DNA from: Erpobdella octoculata
Taxonomy: Eukaryota; Annelida; Clitellata; Hirudinida; Erpobdellidae
NCBI GenBank assembly: GCA_963978895.1
Contig: OZ022238.1
Location: 7,924,066 to 7,988,065 of the forward strand
DNA: 64,000 nucleotides
Reading direction: 5' to 3'
Both the position numbers and the translations under genes were made by a program. Under the pieces are notes generated by a model. It had not been told where the DNA came from and made no database searches. It worked only from the letters and a program-made list of their open reading frames with translations. Below, in pieces: positions 11,163-48,639 of this stretch. Position 1 is the stretch's first letter, and each line of letters opens with the position of its first letter.

Positions 11163-12912
11163 TCAAAACACTGCTCACTAATCAGTCTCTCTCCATAAGA
11201 TTTTGCAGCAGCCTGGATGACATCGCTCTGGTTTTCCATCCATTCCGAGTAAACATTTTTTCCAGCTGATCCCATGCTTTTAGCTAATGAATTAAATAAC
11301 TTGTTTTCCCTTTTGAGAAAGAGCTCGTGCAGGTAATTTAGAGAGGTAACATCCTCATCACACGGGTCGTCAAACTTCTTTGGACCTGCATACATGGAAA
11401 GAAGCTCCTTAGAAACCTAGAAAAAAAATTAATAGAAATTTTTTTTTAAATAACATCAAACTAAAATATTTCTATCTAATAAAGTACTTTTTGCATTAGA
11501 ACACTATTATCTCCTTCTGCAGTCATAGCAGCATGTGCCAACCCAATGAATAGTCCAAATCAATTACAAGCAAGGTATCCTTGCCCTCCACATCTTTCTC
11601 TGGCAATAGAAACCAAATTACCGGTGTGCCAATAGAGTAGGGGCTTAATAACACAGCACATGATAACAATGTCCTGCTGTTCAGATTTGCCCACCTATTT
11701 TTAACATAATTCAAACCAAAGTTCAAAGCATACGTCCTAGCCAGTAAAGGCACCAGTGCTCTTTGTTGCAGCTGGAAGGACATAATCGGGGCATCTGACT
11801 TACCGGTGGGACCAACTGCTAATCTGTTAGAAGCATATCGAAAAACAATATCCAAAGCAGCTTTTGCAACTCCGAGAGACATGCTTGCAATGCACAACCG
11901 TCCAGAAAGCAGCTGGTCTGCAACGGTTAAAAACTGGGCCCTGCCTTGCTTGATTTTTGAGACAAACTTTCCATCTTCACTGATTTGAGAATATTTGTCT
12001 AAAAAAAATAAATAATAAAATGTCACCAATGTAACTTTGACTATAAAGCAATCAGAAACAACATTTACCGAGCATGTTAGTGACAGGAACTCAAACATGA
12101 TCAAAACTCAGTCTTCCATTGTCAACAGCATTGAGTCCCATTTTGTAGCCCATGTCCACAACAGTAACTCCTGGCATCTGACAAAAATTGTCATTTCTTA
12201 TTCTGACTAATATTGCTCCAACACCATGTCTTACTCCTTCAATTTCTATCTGAGCAAAGACAATGCAGTGTTTGGCATGCAAAGCACCATTTGTAATCCA
12301 AAACTTCTGAGCTAGAGGAGTAGGTGTATTGATAATGAATTCTTTGGTAGCTGAATCAAAAAGTGCAGTAGTTTCCATTTCCACAGCATTATTTCCATAA
12401 CCCAATTCTGTTAGACCAAAACACCCAACATCAGATAATGTATCTATACCAGATAGTAATGCTTTATGATGCCTTTCTGTTCCAAGTTTAGAAACAGTTC
12501 CTCCAAATAAATTAAACTGGACAGTCATTTTTGTAGCCATACTTGCATCAATCACAGCACATAGCTCATGAGCGGCAAAAATTCTGAGAGGGTTATTCTT
12601 GAAATCCAGTACAGATATAAATTTGTTGTCACAGACAAGTTGCAATCGCTTTAGGGCTAGTTCACGTTCACGAGCCATTGATAAATCATAATGAGGTACC
12701 ATCTCAGGATGTGAAGACAAAAACTGTCTTAATGAATGGCGCATTTCGTGGTTGTCATTGTCAAGAATTCTTGTCAGCTCCCTGGGATCAAAAGGACTGC
12801 GTACTTCAGCTTTACCTGTGTTGGATACAGAAGAGACAGAACTCAATCTGCAAACATCTGTGCTAGCTTTTTTTAAAGCAGCTCTTCCATACATGCCAAT
12901 AACGGATTTCAT
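11163..12912 (-). pseudogene. Peroxisomal acyl-CoA oxidase (ACOX family), disrupted
   Basis: ACOX enzymes carry out the FAD-dependent first step of peroxisomal beta-oxidation. Exons: 12912-12069 (start Met, donor gtaaat), 11998-11488 (donor gtactt) and 11416-11163 (donor gtaagc); phases agree. Landmarks are CFGLTELGYGNNAVEMETTA and the C-terminal signature [13 protein letters not shown] then [18 protein letters not shown]. Three lesions break it: TGA at 12093-12091 in DHV-stop-VPVTNML, a one-base frameshift near 11680 between WANLNS and [11 protein letters not shown], and TGA at 11562-11560 in ACN-stop-FG. Both stops are one C-to-T change from the CGA (Arg) expected at these family positions. 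Introns are retained, so it is not a processed copy. The C-terminal exon is uncertain; a phase-compatible one may be 11053-10999. Confidence 0.85.
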
Positions 12913-13594
12913 GTTTTATGTGGGTCAAACTAGGTCAGGAAGTAGCGAGGCAAGCAAAATACGCTGAAGCTGATTTAAGTTCCGAAGAAAAACTTGCACT
13001 CGCTACATCACACATAGCCAGCACACGTTCGAGTTTCTGACCTGATAGCTTAGAGTTGGGGCCGTTGGGGCATTTGGGACTGAACTATTTCTCACGTTTT
13101 AATTTTAATAGCAATTTTTATAGAACTTTTTTTCAATAAAACATATTGTGACGTTGAAAACTATTGTTCGAACAGTTTTAGTCATGGTTTTAGTCTTTAA
13201 TAAACAGTTTTAATATTGTAATAAAAAATAGAGTATACACGGCACAATAAGTTCTAGAAAGTCCCTTGAGGTATAAAAAAATCGCCAAAATTGGCTTAAT
13301 GAGAAGAAACTTCAAACTATTTGGCTTCTGTAAACTCAGTTTTTTATTTTCTGCAAAATAAACTTAATTTTTTTATTAGTTAAAAATAATAGCTTTGTTT
13401 TAAATGATTATTATTAGAAGAAGTTTTTTAAGTTGTTTTTATTCCAACATTTTACCCATTCATGTGCTCTGGTATTGATTGGAGCGGGATTTGAAATCGA
13501 AACATTCGACCCTAAATTTTCCCAAACGTTGTCATTTTTGGCGATTTAACGTTTTTTTTACTTATTTACTGAAAAAATCATGGCTAAAACCGTA
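12913..13594. other. Intergenic, no feature recognised
   Basis: AT-rich sequence upstream of the ACOX start, with no exon, repeat or terminus that I can identify. It ends at the left edge of the segmental duplication. Confidence 0.5.
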
Positions 13595-14745
13595 GAATCA
13601 GGGGTATAAACAAATTCTAAAAAATGTATCGGCGTAAACTCCGCCTCTTAATTTCTATGCTCCGCCTCTAGGATGTGCCTGATCGACTTAAAAATATATA
13701 AAAATTTATTTAATTTTTTGTAAAATATTATCTAGTTTAATAATTATCAAAAATAATTTAAAATATTGCTTAAATATAAAATGTTTGGGATGTGCTTTGA
13801 TGCGAGAAGCGAAGCGTATTTACCAGACCGCAAGACCATTAAGCTGATTAGAACAATTACCTACCACTTGTCTTCGCGAATTATTCATGTTCACAAAACA
13901 AAGAAAGCATCTATAAAGGACTGAAAATTAAAACTTGATAATTGTTTTTGTTTTTAATCTGGGCGTGTTATTCAAAGGCTCTGAAGCAGATTAAAGCAGT
14001 ATTAGATGATAAGTATATGCTCTCTTAGATGGTTAAAAAAAATACATTTGACTTCTTTTTGTGACTGACTACAACTTATCCCATATTATTAAACAGTTGA
14101 TAACGCAAAATATGTCAATCAAATTAGTACATTAAGTAATAATGACGAAATCGCAGTTGTGGATTTTAGGGTTTGTCTCAAAATAAAAGGCTCAGTAGTA
14201 GATTAGGAGACTGTGCAAAGCTGTCGTTACACTTTAATGATTGAAATTAAAAAATATAGTCACTTAATTTATTTTTTATCAATCACCACAATAATCTTAG
14301 CCATTCACATTACCGGCTTTAGTTGCCGGTCAGCTAATTTTCAGTCATTTATAGATGCTTCCTTTTCCAAGTGGCAATTTGTTCTAATTAACTTAATAGA
14401 CTGATAACAGACTAGCGAATACGCTTTGCATCGGAGCAGACCCCAATCAATTATCAACTGCTAATTTTCCGTTATTTATAGATTCTTCCTTTTTCTTGTG
14501 AACATGAAGAATTTGCTAAAACAAGTCGCAATTGTTCTTATCAATGGTCATGCTAAAGACCAGATAATGCGCTTCGCATCTCGCATAACAACAATTTACT
14601 ACATTACTTTCAATTTTAATATTTATATTTTAATATTATTTGTTAAATAAAGTTATTGGTTATTTTGTCTGTTCTAAACATTAACACACTGGCTTTCCAT
14701 TAAATCATATAAAAAACCGCAACACTAGCTGTCAATCATTCTATT

Positions 14746-15001
14746 TAGAAAGAAGGACGTTTGTGTTTTCCTAATATAAAGATATCAGAAGAAAGAAGAA
14801 CAAGAGGTCACAAGTTCAAACTGGAAACAAAGATTCAACGGCAACTGCAGAAAATATTTCTTCCTGACCAGATCGACTGCAATTTGGAACAACCTCCCTT
14901 CGAAAATCATAGAAGCCGAACAAGTTAATGAATTTAAAAGATTAATCGACTGTCATTTCGAAATAAGCGACATTATGTACAACTATAAAAAGGATTTTTA
15001 A
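14746..15001 (+). pseudogene. LINE reverse-transcriptase C-terminus, frameshifted
   Basis: The encoded RTRGHKFKLETQRFNGNCRK and YFFLTRSTAIWNNLPSKII resemble the extreme C-terminus of Jockey/CR1-like LINE polymerases (TRGH, FF-R, WN-LP). Copy 1 lacks two bases near 14830 relative to copy 2, so the frame breaks here. The fragment lies about 200 bp upstream of separase exon 1. Confidence 0.65.
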
Positions 15002-15104
15002 TAATATATACATACATTTATTTATAGAACATATATATGAACAATATTTTATATAATTCTAGATATGGGCATAGAGACATATAGTTTGCGCCCATCATTT
15101 CCTT

Positions 15105-15136
15105 TATGTTTATGTTTTATGTTTATGTTTATTTAG
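15105..15136. repeat. (TTTATG)n short repeat
   Basis: Hexamer run about 70 bp before separase exon 1. Copy 2 has a longer, purer version at 55841-55876. Confidence 0.8.
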
Positions 15137-15206
15137 ACCTGTCAATCAAAATAGCGGCCATACTTGTTTTTGTTTGTACCCCGGATTCTACGGTTTTACG
15201 AAAATC

Positions 15207-36967
<21,761 letters not shown>

Positions 36968-37304
36968 GCAATGCTTCGTCCGTGCCAGATCGACCGATTC
37001 ATCTACCAGGAAACTAACTGCCTTGTGTTTTATTGTTTAAATGGTTCATTTGTGTGTTTTTTTTAAATAACTTGTGTGTTTAGATTTTTTTAAAGCTTTT
37101 GTAACATATTCCTTTGAAGTGTCTTTAATCTTAAAATATGATTACTTAGTTAATAGCTGGACTAATACTTAGTCAGACTTTTATAACAAGGCCTTCTTCT
37201 CAGAATGTTTGAATTCACCAGGTCTTTATGTATCCCATGCAATCATATGTATTATTGGGCAGAATTCGGGTATTGGTCCAAGAAACAGCTTTATAAAAAC
37301 AGTC

Positions 37305-37570
37305 AATAATGTAGTGAAGATGTGGAATAATGTAGTGGGGATGTGCAATAATGTAGTGAAGATGTGGAATAATGTAGTGGAGATGTGCAATAATGTAGTG
37401 GAGATGTGCAATAATGTAGTGTGGATGTGCAATAATGTAGTGGGGATGTGCAACAATGTAGTGTGGATGTGCAATAATGTAGTGGGGACTTGCATAATGT
37501 AGTGGGGATGTGCAACAATGCAGTGGAGATGTGCAATAATGTAGTGGAGATGTGCAACAATGTAGTGGAG
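37305..37570. repeat. 21-bp minisatellite downstream of separase
   Basis: About 12 units of aataatgtagtggagatgtgc with scattered variants, probably in the separase 3' UTR or just beyond. Confidence 0.9.
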
Positions 37571-37670
37571 ATGTATAATAAGGCTTTCCAAAAACGACTC
37601 TTTGCGAAACTGCAGTTTCCAGGCATCAACATATGTTTACAATATTCGTAGATTTCAATTGGAGTCAAAC

Positions 37671-37693
37671 AATAAAAGTTGAGTTTTAATAAA
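37671..37693 (+). promoter_or_regulatory. Candidate polyadenylation signals of separase
   Basis: AATAAA at 37671-37676 and 37688-37693, about 700 bp after the separase stop. No earlier AATAAA is seen after the stop, so these are the best candidates. Confidence 0.4.
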
Positions 37694-37791
37694 CTACGTG
37701 TTTTGCATTTGTACATGTTTTGCTTTTGTAGGCGGCTTGCTTTTTTACCTGTTATGCTTCGTTAATTTTTTAGCGTAATAATTTATTTGCA

Positions 37792-37908
37792 ATGTTTGCA
37801 TTAAAAAATGATCTCAAAAGCAAGACACTGAATCGAACTTCATCTTCCTCATCGGCCAAGACGAAAAAGGAGGATTTCATTTCTTCTTCGTCAATAGTCA
37901 CTTTTAAG
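37792..37908 (+). CDS. Possible first coding exon of an unidentified gene
   Basis: From ATG at 37792 the frame gives MFALKNDLKSKTLNRTSSSS then AKTKKEDFISSSSIVTFK, ending at a donor AAG|gtatcg. It is basic and Ser-rich, with no recognised domain. No matching downstream exon was found before the MITE at 38529, so it may be chance. Confidence 0.3.
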
Positions 37909-38379
37909 GTATCGAATTATGCTGTGCTGCAAGCTACCATTATGAGGCTTTGCAATTTTATATTTGTATGCAAACCACATTTAAAAATTTTTATGTTACA
38001 CAATTCGAGTACAAAATTTTGTTATGTTAATTAAAGCTAGCATGTTTTGATTTTATTACCACTGGACTTGTCAGATTTTCTGATTCAAACTCCTTCATCA
38101 AATTCAGAGTATTCATAGCAGCTTTATAACAAGTCTGACTAATTGCATGCAATTGATGTGACAATATATTGCCAGATCTTTTTAGCAGGAAATTGAAAAT
38201 GAATACATTTGCATTTTGAACATATATTTTAAATTATTTTTATTGCTTAATTTTTAATTGTTTTTATAATTAAAAATATGGTTTATTTATATTAAAGGCA
38301 TCTCGTATTCGTACATTTAAAAATATTTTATGTTTATAACAAGTAAATTAAAAACGAATTTTTAAAACCAATGCTCTTA

Positions 38380-39540
38380 TATTTATATGTAATTAAAGCA
38401 CAAATTTTGCAATCAATTTTTTTCTCATATTACTCTTTTATTTTATATTAAAGTCGAAATATCTTAATTATATCGAAATATCGAAATTAACTAAATTAAT
38501 TGACTTATTGTAAAACTAATAATTGAATGGTAAAGGTTCCCTTTGACGGCCCGTGTGGCGGATTAATACATAATTCTCGGCTATAATTAACTATAAACAC
38601 GATTAAAAGTAAACACTAGTTTAAAAATTATGATAATTAGTATAAGTAATTTATTTAAAATGGGAAAATGTCATATAAAAAAATAAATAATGTAATTATA
38701 ATTTATGTACGTTTGAGTTTTAAGGAAAAGTTTAAACGAAGGATTTGAAGGAAAAGTTTAAACGACGCAAATACACAATGTTCGCTTACAAATATTCAAA
38801 TTTCGACGTTGCTTCGAATAAACTACTTTTTTTAACATTTATTTTTTAGTTTTTCTTCATTAAAAATTCGAAATTTCGTTTATTTAAAGAAGTTAACTTA
38901 GTTTAATAATTTCCAATTTCTTACTTCTTGCAAACCGTCCCGAGTTACCGGGCGGTGAGTTTTAAAATTTTAATGGAATTTTTATTTACAACTGATAGTT
39001 TGTTTTATAAATAAAATTTTATTATAAACTAATTTTATTTATTTTTTATTCATTTCATTCATACGATCATCTCGTACCTCACCACTCACAACTACGATGT
39101 AAATAGGGCTTGAAAGGGTACTACTTACGTTTTCAAAGTCTCTCAAATTACGATAAATGTTTTTTTTTAAAATTAAAATTGGTATTAAATTTGTTTTTTT
39201 ATGTTATTGTGACAAAATAAAATTAATACGATTATTTTTCGGCACGGGCCGTCAAAGGGAACCTTTACCAATTGAATATTGCATTGTCTTCTATTTTGAG
39301 CATGCATGCAAAATTTGAAAAAAATCTATCATCAGGAAGTGACTCAAAAATGTATTGCAAGATTTGAAACAGACAGACAGAGAAACAGAGACGACGAGTT
39401 AATAAAAGCATTGGTAAAAATCCTTTTTATAGTTGTACATAATATCGTTAAATTTCACTTGCAAGATTTGTGTACAGAGAAAGACACAGACACACACACA
39501 AACAGAGATTGTAACCTAAATAAAAGTTTGTAAACAAGTG
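38380..39540. repeat. Interspersed repeat, inverted copy of the 6.5-7.4 kb family, hosting the MITE
   Basis: 38380-38528 plus 39270-39540 read as the reverse complement of 6890-7400 (gaaacagacagacagagaaac, aagtgactcaaaaa). Confidence 0.75.
38529..39269. mobile_element. 741-bp MITE with perfect 27-bp inverted repeats and 8-bp target duplication
   Basis: Left terminus ggtaaaggttccctttgacg (38529-38555 in full) and its exact complement at 39243-39269, flanked by aattgaat at 38521-38528 and 39270-39277. The target repeat exists unoccupied (inverted) near 6620 and 7050, where only one aattgaat equivalent is present. An 8-bp duplication suggests hAT, P or Merlin type; the GG start differs from CA-starting hAT ends. 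No transposase is encoded. Confidence 0.95.
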
Positions 39541-39589
39541 AATCAAAAAACAATTGTTTTTAAAAATCACACTTTTATATAATCGATTG

Positions 39590-40048
39590 TGTAGGCCACA
39601 TTCTGTTACATAAACAACGAGCATATTAGCATAGACAATAAATAGTTCGACGAAAGTATCACATATAATTATTTAATTAAATTTTGTCCAATCGATCCGA
39701 AAATTTGATAGAATGCATTGTTAATCAGTTCGGAAGTATATTTAAATTTTTAAGTCTCTAGCTCATCGAGAAGTTAGTCTAAGATCGATTGCAAAATTTG
39801 ACGACAGACAGACAGACAGATAGACAGACAGAGAAGTCAAGTTAAGTAAAAGTGTGTAACAAAATGAAATCGGTCACAAAAGCGACCGGGAGCGGGAAAG
39901 TGACCGGGAGCGTAAAAGCGACCGGGAACGAATGCGACCGAGAGCGGGAAAGCGACCGGGAGCGGGAGAGCAGGCGGGGAAGGAAACGGGAGCAAGAGAA
40001 AAAAATTGAAAATATCTAAAATCCCGGGCAACGCGGGTACCCAGCTAG
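39590..40048 (+). mobile_element. Helitron-like 3' end
   Basis: It ends with hairpin cccgggcaacgcggg, then tacccagCTAG, then T (40049), like the element at 29478. Upstream it carries a gcgaccgggagcgggaaag repeat, a gacagacagacagatag tract and the gatagaatgcattgttaatc block. The 5' TC end is not fixed. Confidence 0.65.
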
Positions 40049-40208
40049 TCTTTATTACAATTTTTTCAATAAGAAATTATAGAATAACATTTTTAATAAT
40101 TTCTTGATACAAAATTATAATAAAAATGATAAAATAAGCTTGTACGTTTGCTAAACAAATTTTAAAAATCATTTGCATCCGACGTTGTGGCACAATTAGG
40201 TAATATAA

Positions 40209-44390
<4,182 letters not shown>

Positions 44391-44530
44391 TTTTTAACTA
44401 TTTTCTTGCAGTTTTTTTTAGTTTAGTCTAGTTTATAGTCATTTACATCAGGTGAAGTATAAAGTTGTTTTTGCAGTGAAACGCTCGATGACGTTCTTAT
44501 AGACGAGAAACGCATTACAGTTTTCAATTA

Positions 44531-44712
<182 letters not shown>

Positions 44713-44755
44713 TGGCGATCTATAGTCAAAATTTGCAATCTATTTTAAACTAACT

Positions 44756-46182
44756 TCCCGATGAGTTAAACATTTAAAAAATTTAAACATACCTCCGGAC
44801 TGATTAACAATGCATTCTATCAAATTTTCGGATCGATTGGACAAAATTTAATCAAATAATTATTTGTGATATTTAGTCGAACTATTTATTGTCTATGCTA
44901 ATATGTTTGTTGTTTATGTAGTAAAAATATAAAAGTGTGTTTTAAAAAAACTTTGTTTTTGCTTCACTTGTTCACTTAAACCACTAAAGTCACACCAATT
45001 AAACCATATATAAAAACAATTAATTTTTCAAAGTGAATTATAATTTTTAAAAAAAATTGAAATAATCTGATGGAAAAAAGTTTTTAACGTTGATTTGCTT
45101 ATATTCGTTTAATTTTTATAAATAAAGGATAAATGATGTTGTAAACCAACATAAATGATAAATACACATAGTAAGTTTTGTAAAACAATGTTTTAATATT
45201 TTATTAAGTAATTCGATAGCTAAGGACTAAGGTGATGACGATAATGGCCGTCAGCTCGCGATTTTGCGATTCTGACTGACAAAATAGTGAGTCAAAGTTA
45301 CAGCGTTAGGGGCACTTTATAGCCATGGAAATTTCTAGTAATATAGATTAATAACGCTTTAAGACGTGGAAATAAAAACTAAAGTTGTGGGACTCCAAAT
45401 AAAAAAGTTATAAGAAAAATAAAATGTGGACCAAACTTCCAGACGCAATATCTAGGAGAAGTAGGCGTAGCCAAGTGTATTCATTGGTCTCGTTGAATGC
45501 CCGCACTTTTTATGAGCCTCCTGATGCAACCAAAGACTATATAGACGCCTGAATTAATAGTCGAGATATAACCCACTCAACTCAAAAGCATTTTTTTAAA
45601 TGTATTTTTTATTTTTACTTGTTTCTGTTCAGGAACGTCAATCGATTCGGAATTGTTTTGTTGAGATACACTGCACTTGTATCTTGTTTGGTTTCAAATT
45701 GTTATTTGAAAAGACGTTGTCACATAAAAAACGTTTCGATTGTTGTGTGTCGTTTTTGTCAGTGATAAAAATAAAACCACACTAAACGTAGTCTTCTTGA
45801 TTTTTCTGGTTTTTTTTTTTCAAATTTAAAAATTTTGAATTGCCAGCTGATGTGATGAGTGATGATCTGATAACTTGAAAAAGTTGCCGTAAATGGAACA
45901 CGGTTATTACTCAAGGTAGAAACAATAAAAAACAATCATATAGTTTGTTTTGCCATAGTAATGGGTGTTTTAGTCAAACCAACTTCAACTTGAGCCAAAT
46001 GAACGTTTTTCCTAGTAAAGCCGACGAGATTGTTTTGTATTTCAATTAAGGCAACTCAGCTTCCCAGTTGCCTAGATTGGAATTTTAGGGGTCTCAATGC
46101 TTTGTTATTTCTAACATTTAAAATTTAGCAAATCATCTTATTTAATTTGTTTTGGGTAGCTAGCATATGCCTTTATACAATA
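44756..46182. other. Repeat fragment and otherwise unrecognised DNA
   Basis: 44756-44960 is an inverted copy of part of the 39590-39760 repeat (aacaatgcattctatcaaat). From 45000 to 46182 I see no supported exon or element. Confidence 0.5.
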
Positions 46183-46941
46183 CTAGCAGTGCCCGTAGCG
46201 GCTTCGCTCGCATGAAATTAGAGAATTTGAACCGTGCATACATAGTAGATTACTGCACGGATCAATTTTTTAGGTCTCGGCTCGGCCCGTCGACAACTTG
46301 GCCCAGCCCGTTTCAAAAACCGAAATTCCTGGCCCGGCACGGCCCGTATAATATGGGCCGGGCCCGTTTTTACAGGCCTAGAAGTTCTATATACTTGATG
46401 AAAAACTTCGGCCTGTCCCACCTTGTCTTCAGGTTCAGCCGGCCCATCTGAATATCCTAAGATTACTAAAATGTCTATATACTTGGTTAAAAATCTCGGC
46501 CCGTCCCACCTTGATTTAAGGCTTGGGCAGGGCCGTATGAAGACCCTAAAATAACGGCTTGGCCCGTCCGTCCGGTGATAAACTGAACTCATCTACTTTT
46601 AACCGGCACAAAACCTCAAAATACTAATTTTCACATCTGTAGAACTTACAATTTTTGAGTAGCAGTTATTTTAAAATCAAATAATCCGTTTTCCACTTCA
46701 CATTTGAGGTCCTAGAAACCAAATTTTCAAAAAATGGTGAAACACGTATTTCATTATTTTTGGAGTAGAAACTAAATACTAATATTTACTCCTGTAGCAT
46801 TCACAGTTTTTGAGTAGCAGCTACTTTAAAAACCAAATAACCCAATTTTCCAACACACATTTGAGGTCCGGGAAACCGAATTATCAAAAAATGGTAAAAC
46901 ACGTATTTTTTATTTTTCAAAAACCGAAATTCCTGGCCCGG
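46183..46941 (-). mobile_element. Second, deleted copy of the 41.1-kb Helitron
   Basis: The CTAG end at 46183 follows A and is succeeded by the same cagtgcccgtagcggcttcg as 41138, then about 750 bp of the same units. It stops in tttcaaaaaccgaaattcct(ggcccgg), a sequence also present at 46300, suggesting internal deletion by recombination between the two. Confidence 0.75.
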
Positions 46942-47160
46942 CTAGTGGGGTAACCTTACGTTGCCGGGTTTTTGTGAGAATTTTTCTCGTATATTACGAT
47001 AAAACGAAAATTCGTTCAAATTGCTCCAACGGTTCGGATGGCTTAAGATGCCTACCTTTGTGAACGGAGATGGAAAAGGTTCACAATCCATCAATCACAA
47101 TACTTGAACGTGAACGGTTAACAGTTCAACTTTCACTCGTTACCTAGTAGCCTATGTAAT
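46942..47160 (-). repeat. Another Helitron-like or CCCGGC-type repeat end abutting the previous one
   Basis: CTAG at 46942-46945, then tggggtaacc and cgttgccggg, read on the minus strand as hairpin then CTAG. The downstream gctccaacggttcggatg resembles 2130-2150. Confidence 0.45.
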
Positions 47161-47594
47161 GGCATTGTCGTACATTGTATAGCAACAGTTAATGTGCCAT
47201 TTTGCAAAAACTCTGAATCATTAGCTATAGCACCTAACGGTGCGCCATAGGGACGTCTCCCTTTTCTTGCATATCCAGTTTTTTTATGCTGGAATAGCAA
47301 TTATTAATTTGCTTGTTTAAGCTAATTTTATTTTCAAATGACTATTTTTTTTTATCGTTAACTTTAAACTTACACGATATGAGATCAAAAATTTGCTTTA
47401 ACACAAAAAGTGAAGTTTTTGAAACATTTTTTCACATACAAATGAATAATGACAAACATTAAAAGATTCCACCATAGAAACGCTAAACGAGTTGAAAACA
47501 AATGATTTCGTCACAATAGCAACCTAACAGATTTGCAGTAAATTTCACAGTTTATACGACAGGCAAGATAGCACTAAAAAAATCTAAAAAAAAC

Positions 47595-47894
47595 TCAAAA
47601 ATAACAAGAAAACAATGTTGGTGTTTTGGCTGAGATAGATGCTTCAGAAAATGTTGTTGTTGCGCTAGTTGTAGTAATAACTGTTGTGGTTGATGTATTT
47701 GCAGCAAAAGCTAATGTGGTTGAAGTAGTTGCATTTGTATGATTTGCTGTGGTTAAGATCGTTTCATTAGTAAGGTTTGTTGTGGTTAAGATAAATCGGA
47801 TTAGTAAGGTTTGTTGTAGTTAAGATAGCTGCATTGAAGTATTAGAAAAATTCCCTCTCGATTGGTATATCTCCTCTTTTACGGTGATTCAAAT
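47595..47894 (-). pseudogene. Thr-rich mucin-like exon, damaged
   Basis: Minus-strand acceptor attttag before 47894, then LNHRKRGDIPIEREFF, one TAA, then NAAILTTTNLTN. A one-base shift between two near-repeats follows, then ILTTTNLTNETILTTANHTN and ATTSTTLAFAANTSTTTVI to a stop at 47597-47595. The composition (Thr, Asn-x-Thr sequons) suggests a glycosylated stalk. The start phase fits the end of the EGF exon at 48502, so both may be one gene. The stop and shift argue for decay. Confidence 0.35.
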
Positions 47895-48043
47895 CTAAAA
47901 TTATAACATTTAAATTTTAAACAAATATCAAATCAGCCATAAGCGTATTACTATCATGGTTTAGATTAGAATGTAGTATAGTATAGTCTATTGTCCACCA
48001 GATGCTAACCGTCTTGAATAGAGCACAGTCCCGTCCATTCATC

Positions 48044-48325
48044 AGTGCAATATTTAATATTTAACAATATTTAATATTTAACAATATGTAATATTTAACA
48101 ATATTTAATATTTAACAATATGTAATATTTAACAATATTTAATATTTAACAATATGTAATATTTAACAATATTTAATATTTAACAATATGTAATATTTAA
48201 CAATATTTAATATTTAATATTTAACAATATGTAATATTTAACAATATTTAATATTTAACAATATTCAATATTTAATATTTAACAATATGTAATATTTAAC
48301 AATATTTAATATTTAACAATATTTC
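48044..48325. repeat. AT-only minisatellite
   Basis: Alternating units aatatttaacaatattt and aatatttaacaatatgt, about 34 bp per pair. It lies between the EGF and Thr-rich exons. Confidence 0.93.
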
Positions 48326-48501
48326 ATTTATTTTACCACTTCAAATTCTAAACGTTCTCATTGATTGTTTTTTTTGAACGGAGGACTCAGTGCTACTTAT
48401 AATTTTTTAGGTTTTTTATGCACTATAAAATTGGAAATAAAATAAATAAAATAAATAAATAAATAAAAATATATCAAAAATTAAGAAACTTTAAAACCAA
48501 C

Positions 48502-48636
48502 CCCGACAAGTTCTTCCATTGCTTTCCAACACGAAACCTCGAAGGCATAGACACGTGACTTGAGGGTTTGAAATCGTTCCAGTCATCAAACACCTGTGCT
48601 CGCAGCCTCCATTGTTCTGCTTGCACGGGTTGAGAG
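48502..48636 (-). CDS. LDL-receptor/LRP-type EGF-like exon
   Basis: The minus strand encodes LNPCKQNNGGCEHRCLMTGT followed by VTCLCLRGFVLESNGRTC. The NPC-x-NNGGC-x-H-C start and the C-x-C-x-GF-x-L-x10-C end are the pattern of EGF modules in LDL-receptor relatives. It is 135 nt, phase 1 on both sides; acceptor tgaag (48637-48638 complement) and donor gttggt are modest. No partner LDL-receptor repeats or YWTD blades are seen nearby. Confidence 0.7.
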
Positions 48637-48639
48637 CTT

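Noticed and set aside
11560..12093. TGA recoding (selenocysteine or alternative code) in acyl-CoA oxidase
   Set aside because: Both positions are Arg in the family and one C-to-T change away from CGA. A frameshift is also present, and other genes in the window use TGA as a stop (PRODH).
37226..37716. Minus-strand frames rich in LHYCTSP
   Set aside because: Produced by the 21-bp minisatellite in or near the separase 3' UTR.
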